A stretch of DNA of 64,000 bases from Flavobacteriales bacterium (GTDB lineage Bacteria; Bacteroidota; Bacteroidia; Flavobacteriales_E; Vicingaceae), in NCBI GenBank assembly GCA_013359255.1, contig JABWCF010000004.1, positions 1 through 64,000 on the forward strand. Direction: 5' to 3'. Below the pieces are notes generated by a model that had not been told where the DNA came from, did no database searches, and saw only the letters and a program-made list of their open reading frames with translations. Of the stretch, positions 17,866 to 27,742 are shown one piece after another (positions within the stretch are counted from its first letter, which is position 1; the number at the start of each line of letters is the position of its first letter). A program made the translations under genes and the position numbers.

Positions 17866-18856
17866 AATAAATGCAGCTATAACCGGAGTTGAGGGGTATG
17901 TTCCCGAGTACGTTTTATCTAACAAAGAGTTAGAAAAAATGGTAGAAACAAACGATGAGTGGATTACAGAACGTACAGGTATTAAAGAAAGAAGAATTCT
18001 GAAAGGCGAAGGAAAAGGCACCTCTGATATGGCAGTTGTTGCTGTTCAAAACCTGCTTAATAAAAAAGCTATTAAAGCCGAAGAAATAGATTTACTCATT
18101 TGTGCTACCGTTACCCCAGATTTAGTATTTCCGGCTACCGCGAATATTATATGTGATAAGATAGGAGCAACCAAAGCGTGGGGATTTGATTTACAGGCCG
18201 CTTGTTCTAGCTTTATTTATGCATTGTATACCGCATCTCAATTTATTGAAACCGGACGATACAATAAAATTATTGTAGTAGGAGTGGATAAAATGTCTTC
18301 TATTATAGATTATACCGATAGATCTACGTGCATTATTTTTGGAGATGGGGGTGGAGCCGTATTGTTAGAACCCACTACCGATGGGTTGGGTATTCAGGAT
18401 TCAATAATGTATAGTGACGGATCCGGTCGTCATCATTTACATCAAAAAGCAGGAGGCTCTTGTTATCCGCCTTCTCATGAAACCATTGATAAAAAATGGC
18501 ACTACGTTTATCAGGAAGGACAGCCCGTTTTTAAAGCCGCTGTAAAAGGAATGGCCGATGTTTCAGCAGAAATAATGGAAAAGAATAATCTAAAATCTGA
18601 AGATGTAGCATGGTTGGTTCCGCACCAGGCAAATCTTCGAATAATAGATGCCACATCCCGAAGAATGGGTTTAAGTAACGATAAAGTGATGATAAATATT
18701 GAACGTTACGGTAACACTACATCGGGCACTATTCCACTTTGTTTATGGGAATGGGAAAAACAATTAAAAAAAGGAGATAACATCATCTTGTCAGCATTTG
18801 GTGGCGGTTTTACGTGGGGTGCCATTTATCTAAAATGGGCATACGATTCAAAATAA
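17858..18856 (+). CDS. fabH: 3-oxoacyl-ACP synthase III
   Basis: The 332-residue enzyme condenses acetyl-CoA with malonyl-ACP to start fatty acid synthesis. The catalytic triad is visible: Cys116 in [12 protein letters not shown], the histidine in VPHQANLRI, and the asparagine in [11 protein letters not shown]. The C-terminal [12 protein letters not shown] is also standard. A member of the yceD-to-accC operon. Confidence 0.96.
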   Translation: MIKINAAITGVEGYVPEYVLSNKELEKMVETNDEWITERTGIKERRILKGEGKGTSDMAVVAVQNLLNKKAIKAEEIDLLICATVTPDLVFPATANIICDKIGATKAWGFDLQAACSSFIYALYTASQFIETGRYNKIIVVGVDKMSSIIDYTDRSTCIIFGDGGGAVLLEPTTDGLGIQDSIMYSDGSGRHHLHQKAGGSCYPPSHETIDKKWHYVYQEGQPVFKAAVKGMADVSAEIMEKNNLKSEDVAWLVPHQANLRIIDATSRRMGLSNDKVMINIERYGNTTSGTIPLCLWEWEKQLKKGDNIILSAFGGGFTWGAIYLKWAYDSK

Positions 18857-18892
18857 ATTTATTACTTTCGGCAAATTGAAAAACTATAAGTT

Positions 18893-19390
18893 ATGAAAAT
18901 AAACGAAATTCAAGACCTTATAAAGTTTGTTTCTAAATCGGGCGTAAGCGAAGTAGAGTTAGAAATGAAAGATTTTAAAATAACCATTAAAACTTCTCAA
19001 AACGAGAAACAACGCACAGAACAAACTGTTTTTGTTCAGCAGGCAATTCCTGCCACGGCAACTCCTTCTGCTATTACAGCACAATCAACAGCCGCTGCCA
19101 GTCAAATGGTATCTACGCCTACTACAGCCGAAGCCGCAAATAATTCAAAATACATTACCATAAAATCGCCAATGATTGGCACTTTTTATCGAAAACCGGC
19201 TCCCGATAAAGCCCCTTTTACAGAAGTGGGTTCTGATGTAAAAAAAGGATCTGTAGTGTGCGTTATTGAAGCCATGAAATTATTCAATGAAATCGAATCG
19301 GAATTTTCGGGCAAAATCGTAAAGGTTTTAGTAGATGATAATTCTCCTGTTGAATACGATCAACCATTGTTTTTAGTAGATCCTGCATAA
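18893..19390 (+). CDS. accB: Biotin carboxyl carrier protein of acetyl-CoA carboxylase
   Basis: The 165-residue protein has a short N-terminal domain, an Ala/Thr/Pro-rich flexible linker (about residues 45-85) and a C-terminal biotinyl domain. The biotin-accepting lysine is K129 in the [10 protein letters not shown] motif. It carries biotin between AccC and the carboxyltransferase. It lies 2 bases before accC. A TACTTTCG box at 18863-18870, close to a -7 element, may give it an extra promoter inside the operon. Confidence 0.95.
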   Translation: MKINEIQDLIKFVSKSGVSEVELEMKDFKITIKTSQNEKQRTEQTVFVQQAIPATATPSAITAQSTAAASQMVSTPTTAEAANNSKYITIKSPMIGTFYRKPAPDKAPFTEVGSDVKKGSVVCVIEAMKLFNEIESEFSGKIVKVLVDDNSPVEYDQPLFLVDPA

Positions 19391-19392
19391 AA

Positions 19393-20778
19393 ATGGCAAA
19401 AAGAAAATCGATTAATAAATCGGGCGAAATGTTTAATAAAATATTAATCGCCAACCGTGGTGAAATTGCCATGCGTATTATTCGTACCTGCAAAGAAATG
19501 GGAATAAAAACAGTAGCGGTGTATTCTAGTGCCGATAAAGAAAGTTTGCCGGTTCGCTTTGCCGATGAGGCTGTTTGTATTGGTCCGTCAGCTAGCAAAG
19601 ATTCATACCTAAAAATGTCGAATATTATTGCTGCCGCAGAAATTACCAATGCAGATGCGATACATCCAGGATATGGCTTTTTATCGGAAAACGCAAAGTT
19701 CTCAAGAGTGTGCCAAGAACACCATTTCAAATTTATTGGTGCCACGCCCGAACAAATAGACGGAATGGGGGATAAGGCTACCGCAAAATCTACCATGAAA
19801 AAAGCTAAAGTGCCTGTTATTCCTGGCTCTGATGGATTGGTGGAAAATATCTCTGAAGCTAAAAAAATTGCTAAAGAAATAAAGTATCCTATCATTCTTA
19901 AAGCCACTGCAGGGGGGGGCGGAAAAGGCATGCGTGTAGTTTGGGAAGAAAAAGAACTTGAACATGCATGGGACGCAGCTAAGAAAGAATCGGGAGCAGC
20001 CTTTGGAAACGATGGCATTTACATGGAGAAATTTATTGAAGAACCCCGCCACATAGAAATTCAAGTAGCAGGCGACCAATACGGAGCTGCCTGCCATTTA
20101 TCAGAAAGAGATTGTTCAATACAAAGAAGACATCAAAAATTAGTAGAGGAAACCCCTTCACCATTTATGACACCAGATTTAAGAAAAAGAATGGGCGAAG
20201 CGGCTATTAAAGCGTGCAAAGCGATAAGTTACGAGGGGGTAGGAACCGTTGAGTTTCTAGTCGATAAACATCGTAATTTCTACTTTATGGAAATGAATAC
20301 ACGCATTCAGGTAGAACACACCATTACCGAAGAGGTAATAAATTACGACTTGATTAAGGAACAAATTAAAATTGCTGCGGGAGTACCCATTTCCGGAAAA
20401 AATTACGAACCTATTTTGCACTCCATACAATGTAGAATTAATGCCGAAGATCCTTTCAAAAATTTTGCTCCATGTCCTGGAAAAATCACAAATTATTATT
20501 CGCCCGGAGGACACGGAGTAAGGGTTGATTCGCATGTTTATGCAGGCTATGTTATTCCTCCATTTTACGATTCTATGATTTCCAAACTCATTACGGTAGC
20601 ACAAACCAGAGAAGAAGCAATTACAAAAATGGAAAGAGCTTTAGATGAGTATATTATTGAAGGAGTAAGAACAACCATTCCGTTTCATAAAGCTTTAATG
20701 AGAAACGAAGATTTTAGAAAAGGGAATTTTAATACAAAATTTTTAGAGAGCTTCGATTTTAGCTCAATGAAGGAGTAA
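19393..20778 (+). CDS. accC: Biotin carboxylase subunit of acetyl-CoA carboxylase
   Basis: The 461-residue ATP-grasp enzyme carboxylates the biotin on AccB. Motifs include [27 protein letters not shown], the glycine-rich ATP loop [25 protein letters not shown], and [14 protein letters not shown]. The family usually starts at the methionine of [12 protein letters not shown] (ATG at 19429); the frame from 19393 adds 12 basic residues and either start is possible. Last gene of the operon. Confidence 0.95.
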   Translation: MAKRKSINKSGEMFNKILIANRGEIAMRIIRTCKEMGIKTVAVYSSADKESLPVRFADEAVCIGPSASKDSYLKMSNIIAAAEITNADAIHPGYGFLSENAKFSRVCQEHHFKFIGATPEQIDGMGDKATAKSTMKKAKVPVIPGSDGLVENISEAKKIAKEIKYPIILKATAGGGGKGMRVVWEEKELEHAWDAAKKESGAAFGNDGIYMEKFIEEPRHIEIQVAGDQYGAACHLSERDCSIQRRHQKLVEETPSPFMTPDLRKRMGEAAIKACKAISYEGVGTVEFLVDKHRNFYFMEMNTRIQVEHTITEEVINYDLIKEQIKIAAGVPISGKNYEPILHSIQCRINAEDPFKNFAPCPGKITNYYSPGGHGVRVDSHVYAGYVIPPFYDSMISKLITVAQTREEAITKMERALDEYIIEGVRTTIPFHKALMRNEDFRKGNFNTKFLESFDFSSMKE

Positions 20779-20825
20779 TATACAAAGGTCTTCTTTATAA
20801 TTTTAAAAATTTAACGTTCACTTAG

Positions 20826-20833
20826 TACCTTTG
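20826..20833 (+). promoter_or_regulatory. Probable -7 box TACCTTTG, near-leaderless
   Basis: TACCTTTG is an exact TAnnTTTG match and ends only 5 bases before the ATG at 20839. The predicted transcription start falls on or beside the start codon, so the mRNA would have essentially no leader and no ribosome binding site. Confidence 0.5.
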
Positions 20834-20838
20834 AGGGT

Positions 20839-21642
20839 ATGTTTAAGTTATTTGTATATCTGGTTATTATTGTCCCAACCTTGTTGGCGGGTATTTTAGT
20901 TACCATCTATTCATTTCAGGAACACCTCATATTTTACCCCGACAAGCTAAGCGATGCACATCCGTTCAATTTTAATTCATTATTTGAAGAATTGAATATC
21001 GAGGTAGAAAAAAATGTAACATTAAATGCAATACATTTCAAAACGACCAATCCAAAAGGTTTAATTTTTTACCACCATGGTAATGCTGGTAATTTGCAAA
21101 CATGGGGAACAGCCTCCGCTATATTCTTAAAGCTTGGATTCGATGTTTTTATGTACGATTACCGAGGATATGGTAAAAGTAAAGGCGAAATAAAACACGA
21201 AAGAGAATTGCATGCCGATGCCAAGTTTTTATATTCATACCTTCTAAAACAATATAAAGAAGAAGAAATTGTTTTGTTTGGAGCCTCTTTAGGAACAGGA
21301 ATTGCAGCTAAACTAGCAGCAGAGAAGAGTCCAAATAAATTAATTTTAGAAACACCTTACTACAATTTTTATCAGGTGGCTAAATTTCACTATCCTTATC
21401 TACCCACGTCATGGTTGCTAAAATATAAACTACGCACCGACCGATATCTTAAAGACGTGAAATGCCCTGTTTACCTTATACATGGTACCGAAGATTTAGT
21501 TGTTCCCTACGAATCGAGTTTAAAGTTAAAAAAAATAAAACCCGATGCCCAACTAATTGCTATAGAAAATGGCTCTCACAGCAATTTAGATAGTTTTGAT
21601 ACTTACCTTAAGCAACTTTACAAGATTTTTTCCGTTGAATAG
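20839..21642 (+). CDS. Alpha/beta hydrolase, membrane-anchored
   Basis: The 267-residue protein begins with a single hydrophobic span (residues 3-25) and then an alpha/beta hydrolase domain. The oxyanion segment is FYHHGNAGNLQTW, the nucleophile elbow is FGASLGTG, and the catalytic aspartate and histidine are likely in HGTEDLVVP and ENGSHSNLD. It resembles the Bem46/YfhR-like group that carries an N-terminal anchor. The active site probably faces the periplasm. The substrate is unknown. Confidence 0.82.
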   Translation: MFKLFVYLVIIVPTLLAGILVTIYSFQEHLIFYPDKLSDAHPFNFNSLFEELNIEVEKNVTLNAIHFKTTNPKGLIFYHHGNAGNLQTWGTASAIFLKLGFDVFMYDYRGYGKSKGEIKHERELHADAKFLYSYLLKQYKEEEIVLFGASLGTGIAAKLAAEKSPNKLILETPYYNFYQVAKFHYPYLPTSWLLKYKLRTDRYLKDVKCPVYLIHGTEDLVVPYESSLKLKKIKPDAQLIAIENGSHSNLDSFDTYLKQLYKIFSVE

Positions 21643-21664
21643 TTTAATTGTTCAACAAATGTAA

Positions 21665-22398
21665 ATGCTCAATTTCGTTAGTTTATTTATCGCAATTATT
21701 TGTGTTTGGCTTAACAAAGCCTACTCTCAAGATACCTTGTTATTAAAAAATAAAAAAGCAGAAGTTGTTAAAGTAACCGAAATCGGCATAAAAACGATTT
21801 CGGTTAGTAAGTATTCGAATTTAGAAGGACCTCTCTATATTATAGAAAAAGATAAAGTTGAAAAAATAATCTACAGTAACGGCATTATAGAGAAAAGCGT
21901 TGAAACTAAAACATTTGAACTTAAACTTAACAAGATTCAAATTATAGCTAGCGATTTACTTATACCCAGAATAACCTGCACTTATGAGCGATTATTTTTT
22001 AAAGGACTTCTCGGGCTTGAAATACCATTTATGTTTTCTTTGGAGAATTACTTTTCATTTGACATCCCTTTTGATGGATTTATAAACGATGAATTCTTAT
22101 ACTCTGCCGGTTTAAATGTTAATTTTTATCCTCTTAAACAAAGAAATGTATCGTATTTTATTGGTCCTGGTTTTAGAACAGGTAAAACTTTTTTTACCGA
22201 TATGATTTCACTCACCAAAATAGTATAAAATATGAAAACTTATTCTACCATATTTATATTACAAATGGGGTGGTAGCTAATCTTACAAAATCATTTGGTA
22301 TCTCTTCTTTTATATCCGTAGGGCTGAGAGAAGAGATTGGATTTGGTGCAGCATATCCAATGCCGTTATGGGGCACGCTAGTTAATTTAAGGTTTTAG
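21665..22398 (+). pseudogene. Outer-membrane beta-barrel gene frameshifted at a T7 run
   Basis: The first frame gives 187 residues and stops at 22228. It parallels the downstream paralogue from the signal peptide (KAYSQDT versus NLFAQDT) through FYPLKQRNVSYFIGPGFR. The missing C-terminal part is intact in the -1 frame: after the run of seven T (22189-22195) that frame reads through TNGVVANLTKSFGISSF and ISVGLREEIGFG to a stop at 22396-22398, aligning with TNGVLINTGKYFAFSSYFSVGAREVIG of the paralogue. So a one-base change in the homopolymer, a sequencing error, or slippage on T-TTT-TTT explains the break. Predicted periplasmic domain plus outer-membrane barrel; function unknown. Confidence 0.85.
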
Positions 22399-22451
22399 AA
22401 GTTAATTATTAAAAATCAATTACTGTTTACATACAATTAAAATATTCCTAT

Positions 22452-23186
22452 ATGTTTAGATGCTGTATATGGTCAATACTATTTTGGGTTAGCTTTTCAA
22501 ACTTGTTTGCACAAGATACTATTGTTTTTAATAAAAACATTATTGAAGAAGTAAAAATTTTAGAAATAGGTACAAAAACGATTAAATATAAAAAAACAAG
22601 TTTTTTAGACGGCCCAGATTATATTGTGTCTAAGATTGATGTTAGAAAAATAATATTAAGCAATGGAGACGTAGAAGAATATACACCAATGGATTTTTAC
22701 GGCACCAAAAACAGAATTTCTTTTGTTGTTACGTCATTACTTTCTGCACGCTATACAATCATGTACGAAAGGTTGTTGTTAAATGGAAAGTTAGGTGTTC
22801 AAATACCACTTGTTTTATCGGCCGAAAGTTATAGAATGGCGTATGATTTTGTAGATAATTATGTAGACTATGAGCATATTTTTGCAAGTGGAGTAAACCT
22901 TAATTTTTATCCGCAGGGACAAAAGAAAGTATCTTATTACTTAGGAGGAACATTTAGAAGCGGTTTGGTTGAAGGATATGAACGTGGCAACTACGATTGG
23001 TGGGGAGGGAACACAAGAGTAAACCGCACTTTTTATGGAGCTTATTTTACAAACGGAGTACTTATAAACACAGGAAAATATTTTGCATTCTCCTCTTACT
23101 TCTCAGTTGGGGCAAGAGAAGTAATAGGAGAAGGGCCAGCAGTAGTCAATGGTCTTTTTGGCGTTGTTCTGAATGTAAAGTTTTAA
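22452..23186 (+). CDS. Outer-membrane beta-barrel protein, intact paralogue
   Basis: The 244-residue protein has a signal peptide ending near NLFAQD. A small N-terminal domain follows (EEVKILEIGTKTIKYKKTSF, DGPDYIVSKIDVRKI), seen in many Bacteroidota proteins ahead of a barrel. The barrel itself ends VVLNVKF. It is the tandem paralogue of the broken gene upstream. Its stop overlaps the end of the convergent transketolase gene by 4 bases. No function is known. Confidence 0.75.
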   Translation: MFRCCIWSILFWVSFSNLFAQDTIVFNKNIIEEVKILEIGTKTIKYKKTSFLDGPDYIVSKIDVRKIILSNGDVEEYTPMDFYGTKNRISFVVTSLLSARYTIMYERLLLNGKLGVQIPLVLSAESYRMAYDFVDNYVDYEHIFASGVNLNFYPQGQKKVSYYLGGTFRSGLVEGYERGNYDWWGGNTRVNRTFYGAYFTNGVLINTGKYFAFSSYFSVGAREVIGEGPAVVNGLFGVVLNVKF

Positions 23187-24142
23187 CTATTTTTTCTTTT
23201 TATTGCCTTCTCGGCAGCACTAACAATTGCTTCTGAAGTAAGACCATATTTTTGCATTAATTGTTCCGGAGTACCACTTTCGCCAAAACAATCATTAACT
23301 GCAACAAATTCGTGAGGCACAGGAAATTTTTCTGATAAAAGTTGAGCAATGGAATCGCCAAGCCCTCCATTTTTTTGATGCTCTTCGGCAGTTACCACAC
23401 AATTTGTTTTTTTTGTTGACATCAAAATTGCTTCTTCATCGAGAGGTTTAATAGTGTGAATATTGATTATTTCTGCACTAATTCCTTTTTCTGCTAAAAT
23501 TGTTCCTGCCTTTATAGCTTCCCACACAAGGTGACCTGTGGCAATAATACTCACATCAGTTCCGGGGTTTAATAATAATGCTTTGCCTATTACAAACTCG
23601 GTATTTTCAGAGATAAAAACAGGCACTTTAGGGCGGCCGAATCGTAAGTATACCGGTCCGTTATGCTGAGCAATGGCAATGGTAGCAGCTTTGGTTTGAT
23701 TGAAATCGCATGGATTTATCACTGTCATTCCCGGTAACATCTTCATTAAACCAATATCTTCTAGAATTTGATGTGTAGCACCGTCTTCGCCAAGAGTTAA
23801 ACCAGCGTGTGAGGCACATATTTTTACATTTTTTTCTGAATAGGCTACGGATTGCCGTATTTGGTCGTACACTCTTCCGGTAGAAAAATTAGCAAATGTT
23901 CCTGTAAATGGAATTTTTCCGCCAATGGTAAGTCCAGCTGCAATACCAATCATATTGGCTTCGGCAATACCCGTTTGAAAAAAACGCTCCGGGAAATTCT
24001 TTTTAAAATCATCCATTTTTAACGATCCGATTAAATCGGCACACAAGGCTACCACGTTAGGGTTTATTTTGCCTAGTTCATTTAAACCTTCTCCAAAGCC
24101 GGAGCGGGTGTCTTTATTACCTAAAATTTCGTACTTTTTCAT
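23183..24142 (-). CDS. Transketolase, C-terminal half (split enzyme)
   Basis: The 319-residue protein is the pyrimidine-binding plus C-terminal half of transketolase. Visible motifs are GIAEANMIGIAAGL (cofactor-activating glutamate), HAGLTLGEDGATHQ and YLRFGRPKVPVF. With the N-terminal half at 25538-26389 it forms one thiamine-diphosphate enzyme of the pentose phosphate pathway. Split transketolases are common in Bacteroidota and archaea, so this is not a broken gene. Unusually, a VWA-domain gene lies between the two halves. A distinction from a DXPS-like protein cannot be fully excluded. Confidence 0.9.
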   Translation of the reverse strand: MKKYEILGNKDTRSGFGEGLNELGKINPNVVALCADLIGSLKMDDFKKNFPERFFQTGIAEANMIGIAAGLTIGGKIPFTGTFANFSTGRVYDQIRQSVAYSEKNVKICASHAGLTLGEDGATHQILEDIGLMKMLPGMTVINPCDFNQTKAATIAIAQHNGPVYLRFGRPKVPVFISENTEFVIGKALLLNPGTDVSIIATGHLVWEAIKAGTILAEKGISAEIINIHTIKPLDEEAILMSTKKTNCVVTAEEHQKNGGLGDSIAQLLSEKFPVPHEFVAVNDCFGESGTPEQLMQKYGLTSEAIVSAAEKAIKRKNS

Positions 24143-24158
24143 AGTTTAACAAATGGTG

Positions 24159-25538
24159 CTAAAATTTAACTTGTGAGGAAGAACCTGCTTTAATTACAAA
24201 AGGTATCTCTTTGCTGTAAATTACTTGTTTAGAATTTGCCGATCTGTAAACAGCTCTATACTGCCCGGGTTGCAATACAATAGTTTCTCTGGTAGAGTAT
24301 TCGTTTAAATTACATACCCATTTTAATTCGTTGTTTTCTTCTACATAAATACTTCCGTAGCCCTTATTGTTGCTGTAAACCGTAACCATTCCGGGTGCAG
24401 GTATTTCTACTTTGGTGGTATGGCTTTGCGATACAGGAACCGCCTTCACATAAGTTCTTGGCAGAGTTAATATTTCTAAATCGTATTCACCTACAATGTA
24501 TTTTTGAGTAAAATCAATATCGTGTACTGCGAGGGTTTGCATATCGCCTTTTTTTCTAATAATTGCTTTTAAGTTGGTGTATTCATTTATGCCATTTATT
24601 TTTAAATGAATGCTGCCTTGAGGGGCATCTAAACCAATGATATTGTGCTTGCCAGGAACGATAGTTATATTGTCTTTAGTAACTTGAGGAATAGTATGAA
24701 CTACGAGCTTGTAGGTTCCAAGTGGGTCGATGGGAATGGTATCTGGATTTCCTTTATGGTTAATGGTATGAATAAAATTATAGCGTATTTGTTTTGAGAA
24801 ACTATCGTAAAAAGTCATATTTACGTCTGTTTCGCTTGGATTTCCGTGTATGTCGAGTAAATTTACCTGCACCGTAGTATTATTCATGGCCTGAGAAATT
24901 ACAACATTTAATGCATTTTGAAATGCAACGGATGTTTCGGTATTATAAAAATTCCCCACACATTTAAATGCATCAGCCACTTCTACACTAAGCGACATGC
25001 CTATTACAAAGGGTTTTAACACTACTCCATTTCTTTGTAAAGCAAGGGATATAGCACAGGGATCGCCATCACATTCTTCTATGCCATCGGTTATTAAAAT
25101 AATTATATTCCGGCAGTTTGTACAAGGAGGAAAATCGTTGGCCGATTTTTCTAATGAGTAGGCAATAGGGGTAGTTCCTTTAGGAATAATGGATTTTATT
25201 TTTTCAATTATTTGATTGTGATTTTTTGCGGCAAAAGCAACTTCTAACTTTGTGTCCTTACAGTCTCTTTGTCCGGCAGCAAGCGGACTTTGATGTCCAT
25301 ATAACCTTAGGGCCAATTCTAAATTCTCCACGTTTCTTAGGCTATCAACGGCTTTGGTAAGCAATCTTTTGGCTACAATCATTTTTTGTTCATTACCCCA
25401 TAATCCATACATGCTTTGAGAGCAATCTAATACAAATAAAATTCTTGTTTTTTGAGGCGTGTTGTTTTGTGTATAGCAATCATTTATTCTTGCAATAAGA
25501 AATAGAAAAAGAAATATATTGATTGCTTTGTATCTCAT
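24159..25538 (-). CDS. Secreted VWA-domain protein
   Basis: The 459-residue protein has an N-terminal hydrophobic signal (IFLFLFLIARI) and a von Willebrand factor A domain at about residues 30-215. The metal site is near complete: DCSQS (DxSxS), the threonine in KGTTPIAY, and ITDGIEE. The second half is beta-rich, with PEGA-like repeats. The VWA domain carries cysteines at CTNC and CDGDPC. It is probably a periplasmic or surface metal-dependent binding protein. It starts one base from the stop of the N-terminal transketolase gene and ends 16 bases before the C-terminal half, so all three are one transcript. Confidence 0.82.
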   Translation of the reverse strand: MRYKAINIFLFLFLIARINDCYTQNNTPQKTRILFVLDCSQSMYGLWGNEQKMIVAKRLLTKAVDSLRNVENLELALRLYGHQSPLAAGQRDCKDTKLEVAFAAKNHNQIIEKIKSIIPKGTTPIAYSLEKSANDFPPCTNCRNIIILITDGIEECDGDPCAISLALQRNGVVLKPFVIGMSLSVEVADAFKCVGNFYNTETSVAFQNALNVVISQAMNNTTVQVNLLDIHGNPSETDVNMTFYDSFSKQIRYNFIHTINHKGNPDTIPIDPLGTYKLVVHTIPQVTKDNITIVPGKHNIIGLDAPQGSIHLKINGINEYTNLKAIIRKKGDMQTLAVHDIDFTQKYIVGEYDLEILTLPRTYVKAVPVSQSHTTKVEIPAPGMVTVYSNNKGYGSIYVEENNELKWVCNLNEYSTRETIVLQPGQYRAVYRSANSKQVIYSKEIPFVIKAGSSSQVKF

Positions 25539-26389
25539 TATTTATAATCGCCAAGTGTTTCTTCTAGTTGAGCAAGTGCAGTTTTTAGCTGTTCATCGTT
25601 AGGTGGTGATCCGTGCCATTTATGTGTTCCCATCATAAAATCTACCCCTTGCCCCATTTCTGTGTGCATTAGAATAACAACGGGCTTTTGTTTGCCTAAG
25701 TATGTTTGTGCTTTTTCTATTGTAGTAATTAAGTTTTCCATATTATTGCCATTCATCTCTAACACCTCCCAGCCAAAAGCTTGCCATTTTTCTTTAAGAT
25801 TGCCTAAACTCATTACCTCATCGGTACTTCCATCAATTTGCTTTTTATTGTAATCTATGGTAGCAATTAAATTATCTACCTTGTGGTGGGCGGCAAACAT
25901 GGCTGCCTCCCAAATTTGGCCTTCTTGTAATTCTCCATCGCCATGTAGTGTGTAAACAATACATTTATCATTGTTTAATTTTTTTGTAAGGGCAGCGCCA
26001 ATTCCAACAGAAAGCCCTTGCCCCAATGAGCCTGATGCAATACGAATACCGGGTAAATAATCGTGTGTGGTTGGATGGCCTTGTAAACGGGTATTTATTT
26101 TTCTGAAGGTTGCAAGTTCGCTTATTTCAAAATATCCGGAACGAGCAAGTACACTGTAAAGAGCCGGAGAGATATGTCCATTCGAGAGAATAAAAATATC
26201 TTCGTTTTTACCATCCATTGTAAATTTTTTTGGTTGGTGTTTTAGAAAATGGAAATACATGGCTACAAGATAGTCCGTACAACCAAGTGAACCTCCTGGA
26301 TGCCCAGATTGAACGGCATGAACCATTCGCAAAATATCTCTTCTTACTTGACTTGAAAGTTGTTTCAGATAAGTTATATCAGGCTTCAT
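25538..26389 (-). CDS. Transketolase, N-terminal half (split enzyme)
   Basis: The 283-residue protein is the thiamine-diphosphate-binding half. It shows HAVQSGHPGGSLGCTD, ILSNGHISPALYSVL, GSLGQGLSVGIGAAL and the diphosphate motif HGDGELQEGQIWEA (GDG...). It pairs with the C-terminal half at 23183-24142. It is the first gene of the three-gene unit and overlaps the VWA gene by one base. Confidence 0.92.
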   Translation of the reverse strand: MKPDITYLKQLSSQVRRDILRMVHAVQSGHPGGSLGCTDYLVAMYFHFLKHQPKKFTMDGKNEDIFILSNGHISPALYSVLARSGYFEISELATFRKINTRLQGHPTTHDYLPGIRIASGSLGQGLSVGIGAALTKKLNNDKCIVYTLHGDGELQEGQIWEAAMFAAHHKVDNLIATIDYNKKQIDGSTDEVMSLGNLKEKWQAFGWEVLEMNGNNMENLITTIEKAQTYLGKQKPVVILMHTEMGQGVDFMMGTHKWHGSPPNDEQLKTALAQLEETLGDYK

Positions 26390-26503
26390 AAAATTTTCTT
26401 TTTAAGTAGTTTCCAAAAGTAAATTTTATTCGAGTAGCCGCTTTTTTTCTGTTGATAACTTTAGGTAATCGTTGAAAAGGAAAAAATGTAAAACGGAAAT
26501 CTA

Positions 26504-27631
26504 TTATTGTTTTACCATTTTAATAGCCCTATGATTGTAATCAGGAAGTAAAAAGTAAACACCTTTTTCTTCTAATTCAATAGTAATCTGTTGGTCGTTT
26601 GTAGATATGGAGTAAACCAACATCCCAAGAGTATTGTAAACATTTATATTCCTAGTTTCGTTGTTATTAAACCAAACAGAAAAGGTATTGTTCGAAGGGT
26701 TTGGGAAAACTCTTATCGTGTTGGGCTGAATTTTAATATTTATGTTGTTTAGTTGATCTAGTTTATACTGACTAAAAAATCTCCATATTTCTTTGCTTGC
26801 ACTAAAATCCATATTTGTTATGTTAATATTTACAGGGGCTCCAGGCCATGAGTGGCCTCCTCCAATAATTTTATATAATTCAACAGAAGAGTTGTTTGTG
26901 CCATTTTGGTATGCATAATGTTCGGCCACACAACCGTCAGTAGGTACAATATCGGGAAGTAAATTGTAAATAGGAGTAGGGGAACAATTGTTAAAATTTA
27001 CCCAAAAATTTACCAAGGTATCTACATGCACAAAGGCAAGATTGCCCACGTAAGGAACGGTAGCATCAAGTGTGCCATGTATTTGCATTACCGGGGTGGG
27101 TTTTGGCGGAGTGCAAGTGCCAAAATAAAAATGAGTCATCGTTCCGGTAACTGAAGCTATTGCAGTAATGCGGTTTCCTAAGAAACAGGCTAATTGATAG
27201 CTCATAAAACCACCGTTACTCATTCCGGTACTGTATATACGGGTTGTATCTATATTATAATAGGCGGAAACGGTATCTATTAGTGCAGAAATAAAACCAA
27301 TATCATCAACTGATGAGCCTCCGAATGTATTCCAAAAGCGTTTGTTGCTTCCGTCAAAACTACCGTTGGGTGCAACAATAATAAAATTGGCCGTGTCTGC
27401 AATGGGCCTAAAATCTCCATAAACTTCTTGAGCCGAATTTACAGATCCATAACCGTGTAAATTAAATACTAATGGAACCGGATTTATACCGTTGTAAACG
27501 GAAGGAATATAAATGCGATAATCTCTAGAGATACCCCCATATAGAAAACTATCTACCACTGTAGTTTGCGAATACATATTGGTTAAAACAAAAAGCAGAA
27601 AAAAAGAAGATAGGAGTGATTTTAAATTCAT
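26504..27631 (-). CDS. Secreted PHB-depolymerase/feruloyl-esterase-like hydrolase with type A T9SS tag
   Basis: The 375-residue protein has a signal peptide ending at NMYSQ and an alpha/beta hydrolase domain of the LpqC/poly(3-hydroxybutyrate) depolymerase group. The segments VFNLHGYGS, YSTGMSNGGFMSYQ (nucleophile serine), HGTLDATVPYVG (aspartate) and GGGHSWPGAP (histidine) mark the active site. The last 75 residues are a type A sorting domain (FPNPSNNTFSV, NVYNTLGMLV) for type IX secretion. The substrate, an ester of plant or polymer origin, is not determinable. Confidence 0.87.
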   Translation of the reverse strand: MNLKSLLSSFFLLFVLTNMYSQTTVVDSFLYGGISRDYRIYIPSVYNGINPVPLVFNLHGYGSVNSAQEVYGDFRPIADTANFIIVAPNGSFDGSNKRFWNTFGGSSVDDIGFISALIDTVSAYYNIDTTRIYSTGMSNGGFMSYQLACFLGNRITAIASVTGTMTHFYFGTCTPPKPTPVMQIHGTLDATVPYVGNLAFVHVDTLVNFWVNFNNCSPTPIYNLLPDIVPTDGCVAEHYAYQNGTNNSSVELYKIIGGGHSWPGAPVNINITNMDFSASKEIWRFFSQYKLDQLNNINIKIQPNTIRVFPNPSNNTFSVWFNNNETRNINVYNTLGMLVYSISTNDQQITIELEEKGVYFLLPDYNHRAIKMVKQ

Positions 27632-27715
27632 TATTGACTTAATTGGCTTTAACTACAAAACTAATAGTAATTAACCAGCTAAAATTTATCGCTTCAGAAA
27701 TATCCAAATATAAAC

Positions 27716-27723
27716 TATCTTCG
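27716..27723 (+). promoter_or_regulatory. Possible -7 box TATCTTCG
   Basis: TATCTTCG differs by one base from TAnnTTTG and lies 19 bases upstream of the ATG at 27743. The same TTCG ending is found in the stronger promoter at 31139-31146. Confidence 0.35.
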
Positions 27724-27742
27724 TAACAGTTATTCTTGTATA

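Noticed and set aside
23183-26389. Frameshifted or broken single transketolase gene
   Set aside because: Each half has its own start, stop and complete domain, and split transketolases are normal in this phylum.
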